Part shown: positions 1-12,160 of the stretch, piece after piece
How the letters are laid out: each line of letters opens with the position of its first letter
How positions within the stretch are numbered: the first letter of the stretch is position 1
NCBI GenBank assembly: GCA_945910005.1
Contig: OX246745.1
Span: forward strand, 15,450,006-15,514,005
DNA from: Isoperla grammatica
Lineage: Eukaryota; Arthropoda; Insecta; Plecoptera; Perlodidae
Length of the DNA stretch: 64,000 bases
Direction: 5' to 3'
The notes under the pieces: model-generated
Seen by the model: only the letters and a program-made list of their open reading frames with translations
The model's database searches: none
What the model was told of the DNA's origin: nothing
Program-made: the position numbers and the translations under genes

Positions 1-160
1 ATTTCCTGCAAGTTCCTTCCAAGTTTGCCAACGCGATAGAATAGGTCTAGATTAGCTCTGCCTGTCGTACAGGCGTACGTGTCCAACTCCGTGTGACCTT
101 ACGGTAAGAACGTTCGTTAATATTACTAGGCACAATAGTTTGGCTCTTAACAAATAATGA

Positions 161-236
161 GTTGGCTCGTTGATCCAGTGGTTAGCATCTCTGCTTCCAA
201 TGCAGAAGGTCCCGGGTCCAAATCCTGGTTCAGGCA
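161..236 (+). mobile_element. tRNA-derived SINE head (tRNA-like sequence)
   Basis: A tRNA-like fold is visible. A box A-like motif (TGATCCAGTGG) lies at 171-181 and a box B-like motif (GGTCCAAATCC) at 215-225. There is a perfect 5-bp anticodon stem (TCTGC/GCAGA) around a 7-nt loop, and a 5-bp T stem (CCGGG/CCTGG) around another 7-nt loop. The loop would place CCA at the anticodon, which is Trp-like. The 5' and 3' acceptor strands pair poorly (about 4 of 7) by my reading, so a functional tRNA gene is unlikely. A SINE head or tRNA pseudogene fits better. No SINE body can be delimited downstream. In this family the two boxes serve as an internal RNA polymerase III promoter. Confidence 0.55.
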
Positions 237-930
237 GAAGTTTTTAACTTCTAATATGGATTCAGTTCCATTACTTCTTGTCTTAGGAATAATTAAACGG
301 TGACTTTGGAGCCGTCCCTCCCAGCAACGAGGCACTCAATAAATTCAAAGTTGTTCTGAATTAGCCTTGTTGATTCTGACATTTGTCCGCAGGTGTTTGC
401 ACTGTCCAATCACTCATCCATATCTTTCGTATTTGAAATATCGATCTTTGATTGGTTATCGCTCACTCGTCAATGGTGTTTGGAGCCTACAGGGTTCGTT
501 TAGTCGCTTTAAGTTACAGTCCCGCACTGCAAATCATTTTCGTTTCTGTGTGGGTAGACTATATGGGAAGGAATTTATTTATTTTATTTTATTTAATGGC
601 AAGATGGAATTTTCAAGGTTTTGTGTACACACTGATGTTGCAAACAATGTGCAGGCCAGAGAGACTCATCTAAGTTTCTTGAAGAGAAGCGCAGACACTC
701 TCTCCTGTTAGTACAATATGATGCTAAGCTCTTGAGAAGGAGCTTGACAAGTGTTGAAGTGGACCCTTGTTATATGAGACAAGTGGCATCACTTCACAGA
801 TTCAATACCCGTGGATGATGTTTATGAGGTTGACACAAGACCTGGCCACGCGGGGCGCTGTAGTCGGTACCTGACTCTCATCTAGTGTTAATATCTCGTT
901 GTGTTCAATCCTGGTTCACTCCCTCCCGTA
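237..930. other. No recognisable feature
   Basis: Mixed-composition sequence with one 114-codon open frame on the plus strand (367-711). Its predicted protein shows no domain I recognise and no splice signals that stand out. I treat it as non-coding. Confidence 0.4.
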
Positions 931-974
931 CCAAGGTCCACTAGATCGCTAGTAGCGTGCGCGCAGCGCGCGCG
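931..974. repeat. Solo fragment related to the 62.5-kb palindrome, plus a CG-rich hairpin
   Basis: The segment from 931 (CCAAGGTCCACTAGATCGCT and the bases after it) matches the innermost arm of the foldback element near 62.63-62.75 kb. It is followed at about 957-974 by alternating GC dinucleotides that can pair with themselves. Only one short piece is present, so this is a remnant of a dispersed family rather than a whole element. Confidence 0.45.
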
Positions 975-2041
975 AAGTAAGGTCATCCAACCTATTTCTA
1001 TAATGTTAAAAATCACATGTTATTCAAATGGGAGAATCATTCAGAAAACAAATGAATTGATCTGTCAAAACAAATTATGGGCCAAAAAAGCAAAATAACA
1101 ATCTGTAATGAGATTTTGTCTTCACGCGCACACGCGATTTTGTCGTTACGCAATTACTCCGCTAGGAGTAAATCCAGTAGAAGAGCCCTCGGTCGATGTA
1201 GTTAACTAGTTATAGGATCCCGGATTTGGCATTTAGAGACGACACATGTAACGTAAGGAAGGTAAGGTAGGTAAGAAAGACCTTGAAATCCCTACCTCTC
1301 GGTTGTCTTTGATGTCGATACCTTGCATCACAATGTCTCATTATGGTTCAACAAAAATGGTTCAACTTTAAACAAAAATCGCGGAGGTGACTCCGAGTCA
1401 CCCTAATAACGAGTAACTTATTTATGAAGTAGTGAAACGCATCACAGACAAGTGGGGAAACTGCACAAATTTAAGAACAAAAAAATTAAATATAGTGCTT
1501 ACGACCATCACCAACAATCAGCTTACAATACAATTTCAACGGATCTGTGTAGTATCAACTGCATCAACGTGCCTGATGCAGTCGCCAGAGAGCCGCAGAC
1601 AATCTCTGTTCTGTCTCGGACAGAATAATCAGAGCAATGGACGAAACCCTTGTAGCGACCACACAACGTGCCTTTGATGTTGTCACCTCGAAGCCAACGC
1701 ATCAACTGTAAACTCTGGCAGTTGACCCTTTGGGGTAGGTAATTAGCAGACGTGAAATTCATAAACGACTCGAGAGTAAGTAACAATGGCCTCTGTAAGG
1801 TCCACAAGGCGTCATTGCATGTATCAGTCCGCACAATTACGTTTTGACACCACCCATTTTAAATGTAAACCTTGAATGTAGAAAAGCATCGATATGTTAC
1901 TAAATATTATTTAAAATAAGTTAAACATTGAATAAAATGACAGTTCAACATGTGTCGATCGTCTTGTTGCTTGTAATTCACCTGAACTACTGCACATGAA
2001 AGGAGAAGGGCAAACGTAAAGTCGCGGTAACCAAAGCAGTC
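975..2041. other. No recognisable feature
   Basis: I see no tandem repeats, inverted repeats or convincing exons here. Short open frames overlap on both strands at 1432-1834. Neither predicted protein contains a recognisable motif. Confidence 0.4.
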
Positions 2042-2310
2042 AGTTACTTTTTCGTTATCAACTTAACAAGCACGAATCACTAACGGTTTTACCGATTATC
2101 TAGTACAATTTGGTTCGGTAAGTTTTTTTACGTTAACGTACAAGGAAACGTGCAAGCAGGTTTCCGTCAAAAAACTTAACGCAACCAAATTGTACTAGAT
2201 AACGGGGGAAATGTTAGTGATTCGCACTTGTTAAGTTGTAAAGTAATTCTGGGCGGTCCTGACTCCCCTGACACTATCTTACTTCTTGGTGTGAGAGACC
2301 TTTAGCTGTA
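2042..2310. mobile_element. Palindromic MITE, copy 1 (left end missing)
   Basis: Two arms of about 90 bp face each other around a loop near 2130-2160. Both carry the palindromic-partner segment CAAATTGTACTAGATAA or its complement. The right side continues through GGGCGGTCCTGACTCCCC to a terminus reading GGTGTGAGAGACC at about 2310. No matching outer terminus is found to the left of 2042, so this copy looks truncated on that side. It is clearly the same family as the copy at 63.02-63.32 kb. There is no ORF, so it is non-autonomous. The superfamily is not determined. Confidence 0.8.
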
Positions 2311-3798
2311 AAGTTAGTTGCGGGTAGCCTAAAGAAGGGGAGGTACGCAGTCCCTCGTTCATTGCGGACTTAGAACCCTAAGCGGACTTCAGTTGTGGCA
2401 CCAGTGGTAGCTTGGTTTACCACGCGACTCAGTTATTTCTCCATGGGTTAGAGCAGTACGTGCTTAGAACAGTTTGAGCTCTAACTGGGTTGCCAAACTG
2501 TGCTCGTTAACAATTCAGAATCATTAAAAGATAAATATTCTCGTATTTCGAACTCACAGGGACGGTTTCTCCGAGTCGCAGTACGGCTAGTCAGTACAGC
2601 TAATCTTGATGGTGTAATAAAAACGAAGCGACCAACACTATAAGTGGTGTTTTAAAACAGATAAAGATTTTTTTTTTTAGTTTACATCTGCATTTACATC
2701 GACATAGAATTTTGAGGAAAACAGTGAGTGATACTTCGCCATAAGTCACGAGGGATTACAAAAACCTACGTTACTTCACTTGATTCCATGTTGCATGGAG
2801 ATGCGTTCTTATAGTTTGGTCAATATTAAAGAGGCAAACTATTCAGTTACAAGATTAAAATAGTACCACCTTCTTGGCAATGAATGTTGTTTATAACTTA
2901 CTTTATAACTAGATTCGAGTAAACAGGTCAATCGAAGTGTGTATGTGTTTTGGGTAGAGAAAAGATAAATTTAAAAATTTAAAATTATGTATTAACCGTA
3001 AATTTATTACCAAATATCATGGCAATAATTCCAAAAAGCGCGTTTTGAAAGCTCTCTTTGTAATTATATGGTCATCTTTTTTAATTTATTCATGTTTGTA
3101 TCGTTGTTTTTCTTTCTTAGCGAAAAACTTGGTTTGTGTTTGCGAAATACACACACATTCTTAATGTGAAGTTGATGCAAGTAAGGTTTTATTCTATTGT
3201 AGAAAGAAAGCGTTTACGTTCTTAAAAATTAAGAAATAACAAACTGCTCTACATGACGTAAACAAAGCTTGGGTTAATATTCTGTTAAGTGTTGAGGTGT
3301 AAACGACGAGCACCGTAATTTAAGTACTAAACATATTTTAGGGTGTTACCTAGTCACCATTATTCATCACAAGCATAATTTGTCACAAGTACGTGAGGTA
3401 AGTTTACGATTAAAATGAAGTTAATGTTGCGCGAACGCGCTTCCTAAGACCCGTTCTCGTCACCTCGTATTTCCCACCCACATCTACCGCCCATTTCGTG
3501 TACAATATCCAGGCCATATCGCTCAAACCCCAAGAGGAACATACCTATTATCATCTACTTGTGAAATAGCTCTACCAACATTTATCTAGAATAACATATA
3601 GTGAATATCAAAAGATGGATTTACGTCAAAATAGACAAAAACGAATCCGTCGCAAAAGATTAAAAATGCATTTCTTTTTGTGACACTCTAGAAATGTAGA
3701 AATACCGTTATTTTCATCCCATCTTCGTGCTCGAGTTTTCTTATAAAGAACTTGTATTGCTGCCAGGTGAAGTGCTGACATTGTATGCGTCGTTTCAT
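2311..3798. other. No recognisable feature
   Basis: AT-rich sequence with a short T run near 2670 and no open frame, repeat or RNA gene that I can support. Confidence 0.4.
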
Positions 3799-3890
3799 CA
3801 GGGCCGGCTTTAGGCGTAAGCGACGTACGCGACCGCGTACGGCGGCACAATTGCATAGGCGGCACTTCGGAGAAGTGCCGCCTAATTAAA
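3799..3890. mobile_element. hAT-like element end with CG-rich hairpin
   Basis: The segment starts with CAGGGCCGGCTTTAGGCG, which resembles the CAGGG(C)CGG termini common in hAT-superfamily elements. It continues into a CG-rich stretch and a short perfect hairpin (AGGCGGCACTTC and its complement, about 3856-3883). I found no partner terminus (complement of CAGGGCCGG) nearby, so only one end is present or the element is truncated. The hAT assignment is by motif resemblance only. Confidence 0.45.
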
Positions 3891-4421
3891 AAATAATTTA
3901 AGACAAGGATTGAATAGAACATTTTAAAGTTACAAGGTAAAAACACATTTTGCATGACGGGTTTTAGCAAAGAGCGTGCCAGTAACTTATTACGAGTTTT
4001 ATTGTACAACATCCCTTATATACACCTTAGAGGCTTGGAGACAGTGGTTTGGTCCCATGAGGCTATTAACGAAGTACGTGACTTTTTTAAAATACGACGG
4101 CTTTACCCAACACTCATTCTCCATTCATCCTTCGCTTTATTGAAGGGTTGATATGTTCCATGAGGTGCAGGTAACTAACAGGCGGCAAATTTGTACATAC
4201 ATATCAGGCGACATACACGTTACACGTGTTTCCAAGACCCGCAACCTGTGCTATTCAGTCATCACTATTGCATTCTGTTGTTTCTTTGCTCAAGTAGGAT
4301 GTGTTTTTCTTCAATTTAAGAAGTGCATACATGGATAGAAAACGTAAATAACCTTCGGGATGGGAGACGGCAAAAAAAAGAAAGCTCGGACAGAAGAAGC
4401 TCTTATTTTAAAGAGTACGCA

Positions 4422-4587
4422 ATGTCAAAATTTTTGATCGTTGGAGGGGGGGGGGGGGGGGGAGGGGGCGCCGATAAACATGATTCTCACGTTGACGCCG
4501 ACGCGGAGCACGATCTCGAGGGCGAGGATGACGGGACGGAGATGGCAGACATTCGGGATGACGGCCTCCTGAATACTCGTGATATAG
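4422..4587 (+). CDS. Weak candidate first exon in a GC-rich patch
   Basis: An ATG at 4422 opens a frame reading MSKFLIV, then a run of Gly encoded by a poly-G tract (4446-4462), then an acidic segment rich in Asp, Glu and His. It reaches a good splice-donor match (ATAG|GTGAGG, GT at 4588). The patch at about 4464-4660 is far richer in GC than its surroundings, which can mark an exon. Against it, the Gly run is a homopolymer artefact, there is no recognised domain, and the opposite strand is also open (Pro-rich). This may equally be a non-coding poly-G repeat flank of a type seen several times in this window. Confidence 0.13.
4446..4468. repeat. Poly-G tract
   Basis: Seventeen consecutive G on the plus strand, one A, then five more G. 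The tract sits at the edge of a GC-rich patch. Confidence 0.95.
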
Positions 4588-5084
4588 GTGAGGGGTGTAC
4601 TCGGGGAGGGCGGGCCAGGATGGTGCCTTTTGCCTTGCAACGTCTTTTAGAAAGCAGGGCATGCCTTAGTAACTTTCATAACATTTATCGGAAAATCACA
4701 TTTTTCTTGTAAAGTTGTACAAGCCACATAAGGTAATTTTAGACAGTATATGTTTTAGAGGTGTTTTGTAGGCATATACAAATACAAATTATGTAACGCG
4801 TGTATCAATCCAAACTATAGCCTGGCATAATTATGTCTTAAATATTATTATTACGTATATATTTGATAGTTTTTTTTTATGGATTACACAGAATTTAATA
4901 ACATCTTCTAAAGGAGCATAATACTAATTGTGCTTGCCAAGTAAAATATTAAAATAACACAACTAGTTGAAAAAGCAGACCAACCCCTTCAAGTAGTTCA
5001 TAAATTAACTCGCTGATGACACATAAATAGTTGCACATGCATGGTTGTTGCTTCCTTCGCACCAAATTGTTCATACATAAATGT

Positions 5085-5150
5085 GTAACGCGCGAGACTC
5101 TGGTTCAGGAGATCGCTGGTTCAATACCCACCACTGGGAATCATAATCAA
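5085..5150 (+). mobile_element. tRNA-derived SINE fragment
   Basis: Box B-like GGTTCAATACC lies at 5118-5128 and is preceded by GCGAGACTCTGGTTCAGGAG, a layout typical of invertebrate tRNA-derived SINE heads. The 5' part with box A is degraded. No full tRNA fold can be drawn, so this is a SINE remnant and not a tRNA gene. Confidence 0.4.
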
Positions 5151-5717
5151 GTTTGCCACTATTTTCTACCATCGTTAGGGTGGATGCTAAGGGATGAGTC
5201 CGCTCAAACTTCCCGTGTCCATGCATTCTATCTAGTTATTCCTCACAATTAGGGCATGAATTATCTCCGAGCAGGTTTCCTTAGCAAAATAATACAAACG
5301 CCTTTTGAAGTTTCTTGTTATCTCATCTTTAAAATAGGTGATTATCAACATGCTATTGTCAGGGGAAATATAACATATTATAGGCGGCATTTTCACTTCC
5401 CGCGTACACGAGATTTTACCCTTAAGCCGGGCCTGCGTTTCATACTTTCATATCGCAACATTCAACAAAAATTCCATCACTCATGTGATGCTGAACTTAG
5501 AGAGTTTGATGCTATTCGAATTGTAAAGAAAAATATCTTTTGTGCATTTGCATTAGCACTAAATTAGTGAAAGTCTGGGACACTTCAAAGTAGGCTATAC
5601 AACGCAATAAAATAGAAAACATTTCATAATATAATATTTCAGGTCCTTTTTTATTAATAGTTTTTACTTCATTAAATTACACTCAATGAACATCAGTGAA
5701 TTTGTCTTCGATCCCCG
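5151..5717. other. No recognised gene; one 103-codon open frame
   Basis: A plus-strand frame at 5256-5567 is open for 103 codons. Its predicted protein is basic and shows no domain, signal peptide or membrane segment I recognise. At this AT content a frame of this length can occur by chance in 64 kb. I do not call it a gene. Confidence 0.35.
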
Positions 5718-5741
5718 TTTTTTTTTTTTTTTTTTTTTTTT
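5718..5741. repeat. Poly-T tract
   Basis: Twenty-four consecutive T. No retroposed sequence can be recognised on its minus-strand 5' side, so I list it only as a homopolymer. Confidence 0.95.
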
Positions 5742-6140
5742 AATGCGACCAAGTGCAGAATACATTTTGTGCTTATGTTTTAATATCCGTTTTTTGAGGT
5801 CAAGATATAAGTTCTCTTCTAAGCATATACATTGCATCTTCATCCCAATTAAGGGTTAAACTGGCTGTCTCATCTTTAAAACATACGATCTACCTTAGAT
5901 GAGAATGTTCTAAAATACGTTGGTAAGCAGAAGAAAATAGAATGATGACTTGTAGGCTTGGGGGCGATTGGAGAGTTTTCCTTTAGCTAACTCACGGAAT
6001 TCTACACGGGATTCTACATGACCGGAAGGACTACACCACTTTATTCGTAATCGGTTGTCTCCTAGTGACGTCACTGCTGGCACATTGGATACCGTCAAAC
6101 GATATTCAAACTCACTCAATTTACATAAACTCCAGATGTC

Positions 6141-6690
6141 GTACCTGAGTATATTCATTTTACTTGATTCCTTCCAATTTATTTCAATTACATCTGTTTT
6201 AAGTATATATAAACAAACCTGCGTGACATACAACAAATTTTGTGATAATTACGGAAGTTTGACGGGCTGACATTATAAATTACGTAATGTCGAATATAAC
6301 GTAATGTCACACATAGTAGCAATTTGTAAGAAACCCGAGTATATTCATTGCATTTGATTCCTTTTTATTAATCTCAATTACATCTACTTAAAACATATAT
6401 GAACAAACCTGCGTGACATACCACAGACTATGAGATAGTTACGGAAGTTTGACGGCCATCATTCTAAATTTTAATAATCTCACACATAGTAGCGATTTGT
6501 ATGAGAACATGAGTATGTTCATTTGATGGGATTCCTTCCTATTTATCGAAACAACATCTACTCTAAGCATATATGAACATACTTGCGTGATATACAACAG
6601 ATTTTGAGATAATTACGTAAGAACGAGCGGCTGTCATTCGTAAATTACGAAATTTCAAACATAGTATCGATTTGTAAGAGAACCTGACTC
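6141..6690. repeat. Degenerate tandem triplication, unit about 175-190 bp
   Basis: Three successive units each begin with a version of GAGTATATTCATT (at about 6147, 6337 and 6511). Each continues through shared blocks: AACAAACCTGCGTGACATAC (or close variants), ATAATTACGGAAGTTTGACG and CACATAGTAGCGATTTGTA. Spacing is about 190 bp, then 174 bp. Identity is clearly below that of the other arrays, so it is old. No ORF is shared between units. Confidence 0.85.
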
Positions 6691-9665
6691 GTATCGAGGT
6701 CAATCAGAGATAGATTGATACAAAAACTGACTTGTTCTTGGTATGGTGAGACCACGATACCATTATTCCCTTGCTTTACAATAACTCTGTATAAATACAA
6801 AGGATTATAACCGTTTCATCAATTCATAACTAATCTCGAAGGGCTTATTTAACAGAACAAATAACACAACTATAATGACATTAGGAATTAGGTGGGAAGA
6901 ACAAAATTAAAAATGATTTGATTTATAATATCAAATTGAATACTCTCTTGTATCTTCTTTTTTGTACAGCGGATATATAACGTTAACTTCCATTACCGTT
7001 AGCATTTAAATGTATCGGATGAAACTCTCTAAACTGCAAAATCTATTGGGTTGTAATTACTGGCTTATGGGGTGTTAATCGCTTTGTAGGAAGCGAGGAG
7101 TATTTGTATCAGTAGACTATGCAACAGGTTATATCAATTAACGTAATAATCTGCTCGACCTCTCACATTGGACTATCACGTCTTCCTTCTCCAGCTGTTC
7201 TGTTGAATGTTGGACTGTCATTGTAGTAATTGAACAGGGATGTGTACTGTGTAATGTACATCTAAATAGGGATACCATATATGGAGCTTGCTTGCCTAAC
7301 ACTGCACATCTCATATGAGACTTGTTTAAGTTGAGGTATTCTGAGGACAAGCTGTTGTTTCCCAGTGGAGTTGTGATCTAGTGAGTTAACATGTAACAGT
7401 ATGTGGTTATATATATCTCACTGCAGAGACACAAAACATGTAAAATATTATTTATTGTTTGAATACATGATAATTATTTACCATGGTAATTCAAAACAAC
7501 TATCTTCATTCATTTCTGTGACACCGTTTTTGATTTTATGTTCCCAATCGGTGGTTTGGTTTGAAACCGATTTCAATTATTTCCTTTTATCTATCTCTTT
7601 ATCTTCTTTTCATTTCTTGTGTTCGTGTTTTTGTAATCTTTCTTCCCGTTCCTGTTTCTGTCACTCCCTGCCACAACCCCAAGACACATTCTTTGTTAGC
7701 ACCAAGCTTCATAATTATAACGTTTTAGCAAACGTCAACATTGCAGAAATCGGTCTCATATTTTGCATTCCTGCAAGTTATGAAAATGGCTTTTAGTATT
7801 CATATAAATGTCTTCATAAATACATATTTGTGTTCTTCAGCTCACTATTTCACTGTTTCATACATTCCTTTTTCGTAAAATGTTAATTTTAGTGGAATGT
7901 GTAATCTTTAGGCAACTCGAGAAATGTGAAAAATAACTGGCATTATTTTGTGTTTGAAATGTATCACTAGAATAGTGTTAAACGTCGAACATGTACGGTA
8001 TGTGAATAAGAAAATCAAGGGTATAGACGAGGACACGAATCTATACTACCGTATTAACAACTAGTCTTCGATAATTTTTGCCCAAAATGGGTATTGATCG
8101 TTATTTTTCATTAACGTGTGTTGATTGCCTACTTATTTGATGATAACATATTGATTTCAAGATTACACAGCCCTCCCCCCCCAAAAAAAATAAATAGGGT
8201 GCGTGCACAGAAGACATGTTAGAATAAAGACATGCTCTGTCCGACACGATTTACTTATGTCAACGTATGTAGCCTACTTACTGTTCTGCATTACAGTTGT
8301 GGATACGTACACAAGAGGGTTTTTGTTTAGTGAAAGTATTCTCCCACAGTTCCTGTGAATATTATCTTCTTTACCGCATACATGGTTCCGAGAATTATCT
8401 CCCTTCAACATTCTTTGCTTATTTGTATTTTTCAATACCGGTAGCTCAAGTTTGTAAGTAATTCCATGAGCTCTACAAAAACGAAAATGTTTTGTGTAGA
8501 AATGTCTTTCTTCCGCTGTTCGTCCTCAGAAAAGCCCTCTGGACGATTATAAAACAAAATATCCTTACAAGAACTTTTAAACCCACGCTTTCCGGCGTAT
8601 TTATTAAATCTTCGTGAGTGAAGGAAGAAATGTTCTTCATTTAAAAACAAGAAAATGAAACGAAAGCTTTGGATATTGTAGATCTATTCAGTAGCAAACG
8701 AAATGAAGAAAAAACGTACAAAATCAATATCAACACAGATTCAATATGAGCTCTGTATTCATTACAGGAAACTTTCTTAATATGAGGCAAACTTTTCAAG
8801 ATTTTTTAATTTTAAGATTTTCTTTATCCCAAAAGAAAATGAAAACGATATCAAATCATTGAAAAAATCCCCAAAATATACTTTTTTAAGCCACAACATT
8901 AAAATCATCAGAGGTTTACCGTTGCAATTCAAGTCAAGTTTATTTTATGTTTTTTTTAACGCAGAATTATTTCATGCACATGCTAAAAATTGAATAACTT
9001 ATAACTGTAGGTTCTTAAAGTAATTATGAAAGTTTAAACATTTTCGTAAAACAAGTTAATGAATTTTCATAAATTTGTTTTCAAAGACGCCAAATTTTAA
9101 AACATGTGTAGGGGTGGGAGGTTTCCACGATTCACTAGGGACAATTTCAATAAAATCCCACATTGTCTAATTTGATTCAAACGTATTACCGTTTAATTGT
9201 GTTGTTGAGAATATCGTTATATCCTGATATTACGCAGCCTCGTATAATTCCATAATTTGTATGTAATTTTAGAGATACGAACAAATCCCCTTAATAAGTC
9301 TCACGTTTCTCGAGCTATCTGTGCCGTACACTTAATATGCACAAGTAATCCCGGTCGATAAGACTAACAATGCCCTATATTCACACTATATTTTCTAGTG
9401 TGAAATGAAATACATCAATCTAGCGGTTTGGCAAACATTTTTTAGGTGCGCATTACGAGATTTTGTCCTCGATACCGAACATCGATCAACACACTGGACA
9501 CATCTCTTCCATGTTCAGTGTTTGCTCTGCAAAGTGCACATGGCGCGTATCGTGATGTATCCATGTCCATAGAACTCACTGCCCCTTTGTGTCGAACAGC
9601 TCTGCCTTTCGACCGGTTATAATAGTGGACGGGCGATTCGAAAAAAAAAAAAAACACTACCCCTT
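6691..9665. other. No recognised gene; AT-rich sequence
   Basis: A 131-codon plus frame (7401-7796) and a 72-codon minus frame (8432-8650) are the longest open stretches. The first predicts a hydrophobic, Phe/Ser/Leu-rich product with no conserved motif, as expected from T-rich DNA. No repeats or RNA genes stand out. Confidence 0.35.
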
Positions 9666-10303
9666 CAAAACATAACTATTATATCGCTGCATGATTAGTT
9701 CATAAAGTTAATTTTTCTGTTGATTCAAGATAACGGCAAAACATAACTATTGTATAGTTGCATGATTAGTTCATAAAGTTAATTTTTCTGTTGATTCAAG
9801 ATAACGTCAAAACATAACTATTATATCGTTGCATGATAAGTTCATATAAAGTTAACTTTTCTGTTGATTCAAGATAACGTCAAAACATAACTATTATATC
9901 GCTGCATGATTAGTTCATAAAGTTATTTTTCTGTTTATTCAAGATAACGTCAAAACATAACTATTATATCGCTGCATGATTAGTTAATAAAGTTAATTTT
10001 TATGTTTATTCAAGATAACGTCAAAACATAACTATTATATCGTTGCATGATAAGTTCATAAAGTTAACTTTTCTGTTGATTCAAGATAACGTCAAAACAA
10101 CTATTATATCGTTGCATGATTAGTTCATACAGTTAATTTTTCTGTTGATTCAAGATAACGTCAAAACATAACTATTTTATCGCTGCATGATAAGTTCATA
10201 AAGTTAATGTTTCTGTTGATTCAAGATAACGTCAAAACATAACTATTATATCGTTGCATGATTAGTTCATAAAGTTATGTTTCTGTTGATTCAAGATAAC
10301 GGC
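9666..10303. repeat. Minisatellite: nine copies of a 71-bp unit
   Basis: The unit starts AAAACATAACTATTATATCG and ends GATTCAAGATAACGTC. Nine consecutive copies are present, with single-base substitutions and a few small indels, for example a 3-base insertion near 9844 and a 2-base loss near 10100. Unit length is not a multiple of three and stops occur in all frames, so it is non-coding. The first and last units share the variant ...AACGGC, while most internal units end ...AACGTC. Confidence 0.97.
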
Positions 10304-11470
10304 AATTAATCCAAATCTAGTTCACGATCAAATCAATATGAAAACTATGAACTAATAATTAAGTTCTAGAAATTAGAGGTTAGGTTATATAAACTGTGAC
10401 TTTATGGACGGTTTGACAGGAAGCTCATTAATGAGAATCACATTAAAGTTCGCTTGTTCTACATGGGATGCAGAATGAAGTAATGGGAGTGGTTGAACTC
10501 TGTGTTAGTTACATGACCATATCATGAAGGAAGAAGATTTATCTTTCAACTTAAGCAATAATGCAAAACAGCAACATTCAACGGGAGTTAACTTAAACCA
10601 TTATCTAAGTTTAAGTTTGGTGTCGGGGCGCCGATCTATTTCCATGTAAAACTACCGAGCTGGACATTACACACAAGATCACGTATATTTACATTATCCT
10701 TGAGTTGTTCTCTTTTTCAATCTAGAGTTAATTGCCGGAATAATTCTTAAATGATTATGTGTTCACTGTGGCCATAGCAAGTATTCAGACCTCTGTAGCA
10801 GTAAGTACTAGGTATTTATTGTTTATTTCTAAACGTTCATTAGATGTAGGTGCAATAATAATATGAAGGAGGAAATTGGGCAGCATAAAACTTCAAAACA
10901 TAACTAACATTATGATAGACATAATGATTACACAAAATAGAACAATTTCAGCGAAGAAATTTAGAAAAAAGGTCTAAAAAATAAGTATAATCAAGAAAAA
11001 TATATTACAGTAAAGTTAGAATAGGGAGATATGGAGAAAATAAAATGAAAAGTAAAAAATGTAACAAAAAAGGACGATCTAAAGTTATTAGAAAAGATAG
11101 TTGTGTCAGAAGTGCAAGACTTTGAATTCACATTCGGTACTCTGTCGGTATAGTAATAGGTGCACATGTATACATACAATTGATAATATAATCTTTGTTA
11201 GTTGGTCGTATAGCAAGTGCAAGAGCGCTATACTAAGTTACTGGTAGCACCGTGCTAGTGCTAGTTATACAGCTGGCTGTGCAGTCACTCTCTCTCTAGG
11301 TCGGTGGTGGAACCAGCCTGCTAATGGCATATTAAGCAAGCGGCCAGAACAAATATCATGTGTATCATAGCCTGATACAATGTGACAGAAGCTCACATTT
11401 TCATTGCCGAACCTCTCTTCGTTTAAGAGACGCTTTAGAGCAGCGCGCTACGCGTTAATGGACGTTATGT
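10304..11470. other. No recognisable feature
   Basis: AT-rich sequence without open frames longer than about 62 codons. A short (CT)n stretch occurs near 11288-11298. Confidence 0.4.
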
Positions 11471-11471
11471 T

Positions 11472-11500
11472 GGGGGGGGGGGGGGGGGGGGGGGAGGGGG
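11472..11500. repeat. Poly-G tract
   Basis: Twenty-three consecutive G, an A, then five G. This is the longest G run in the window. It is followed by a short GC-rich patch (to about 11560), as at 4.45 kb. Confidence 0.95.
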
Positions 11501-12085
11501 CTAAAGAGGGGGTCGGCAGGCGCCGTACAGCAACCATCGAGACTTTAGGACACGGCATGTTGAATGAAAAGATTAAAAATAAATAAAATTATCTCTGCAA
11601 GCAGTTACAATTGAGCTGATTTTCTGTAAAAAAAAACAAACACTAAAACAAATATTCCACAAAAACTCAGCTAGTTTGTCGAGAGTTATTCCACGAAGAC
11701 AATTGCCAACTCCAGAAAATCCAATTTTGCGGATTCGTCCTTTTCCCCAACTAACCTCGTACACATAAGGTATGGCCAATAACTGACTTGAGAAGCTATG
11801 TGAATCCTGAGATATGTCATAAACTGTAAGAATTGTAAGGTCGACTTCCTTTGAGTCAGAGCTAGTCGAGTCGAGTCGTAGGACGTATATTGAGGCACTT
11901 GTGTCAATAACTGAGGGGGTTGACAATAAATGCAATTTATTAATTGACAGCTGGTATGAAAACTTTGGCAGAAACTATGTTATCGTGGTATTTCGAATAG
12001 TTGCAAAATGTTTATTATGACTCAATCTACATTATTATTCTGATTGAGAAGAACCTCGGATAAAACTTAGGCAGGATTGCTGATA

Positions 12086-12160
12086 TCGGGTATCGAACTA
12101 GAGATCTCCCAAATTAAAGACTAATGCGCTAGTACTGAGCCATCTCTATCGGTTATGCGG
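12086..12160 (-). mobile_element. tRNA-derived SINE head
   Basis: On the minus strand, a box A-like TGGCTCAGTAC (complement of 12132-12142) precedes a box B-like AGTTCGATACC (complement of 12089-12099). Between them is a region reading GCGCATTAGTCTTTAATTTG. Spacing fits a tRNA-derived pol III promoter. The downstream minus-strand sequence (about 12010-12080) may be the SINE body, but I cannot place its end. Confidence 0.55.

Noticed and set aside
161..236. Functional tRNA-Trp gene
   Set aside because: Anticodon and T stems are good, but the acceptor strands do not pair well. A SINE head or pseudogene fits better.
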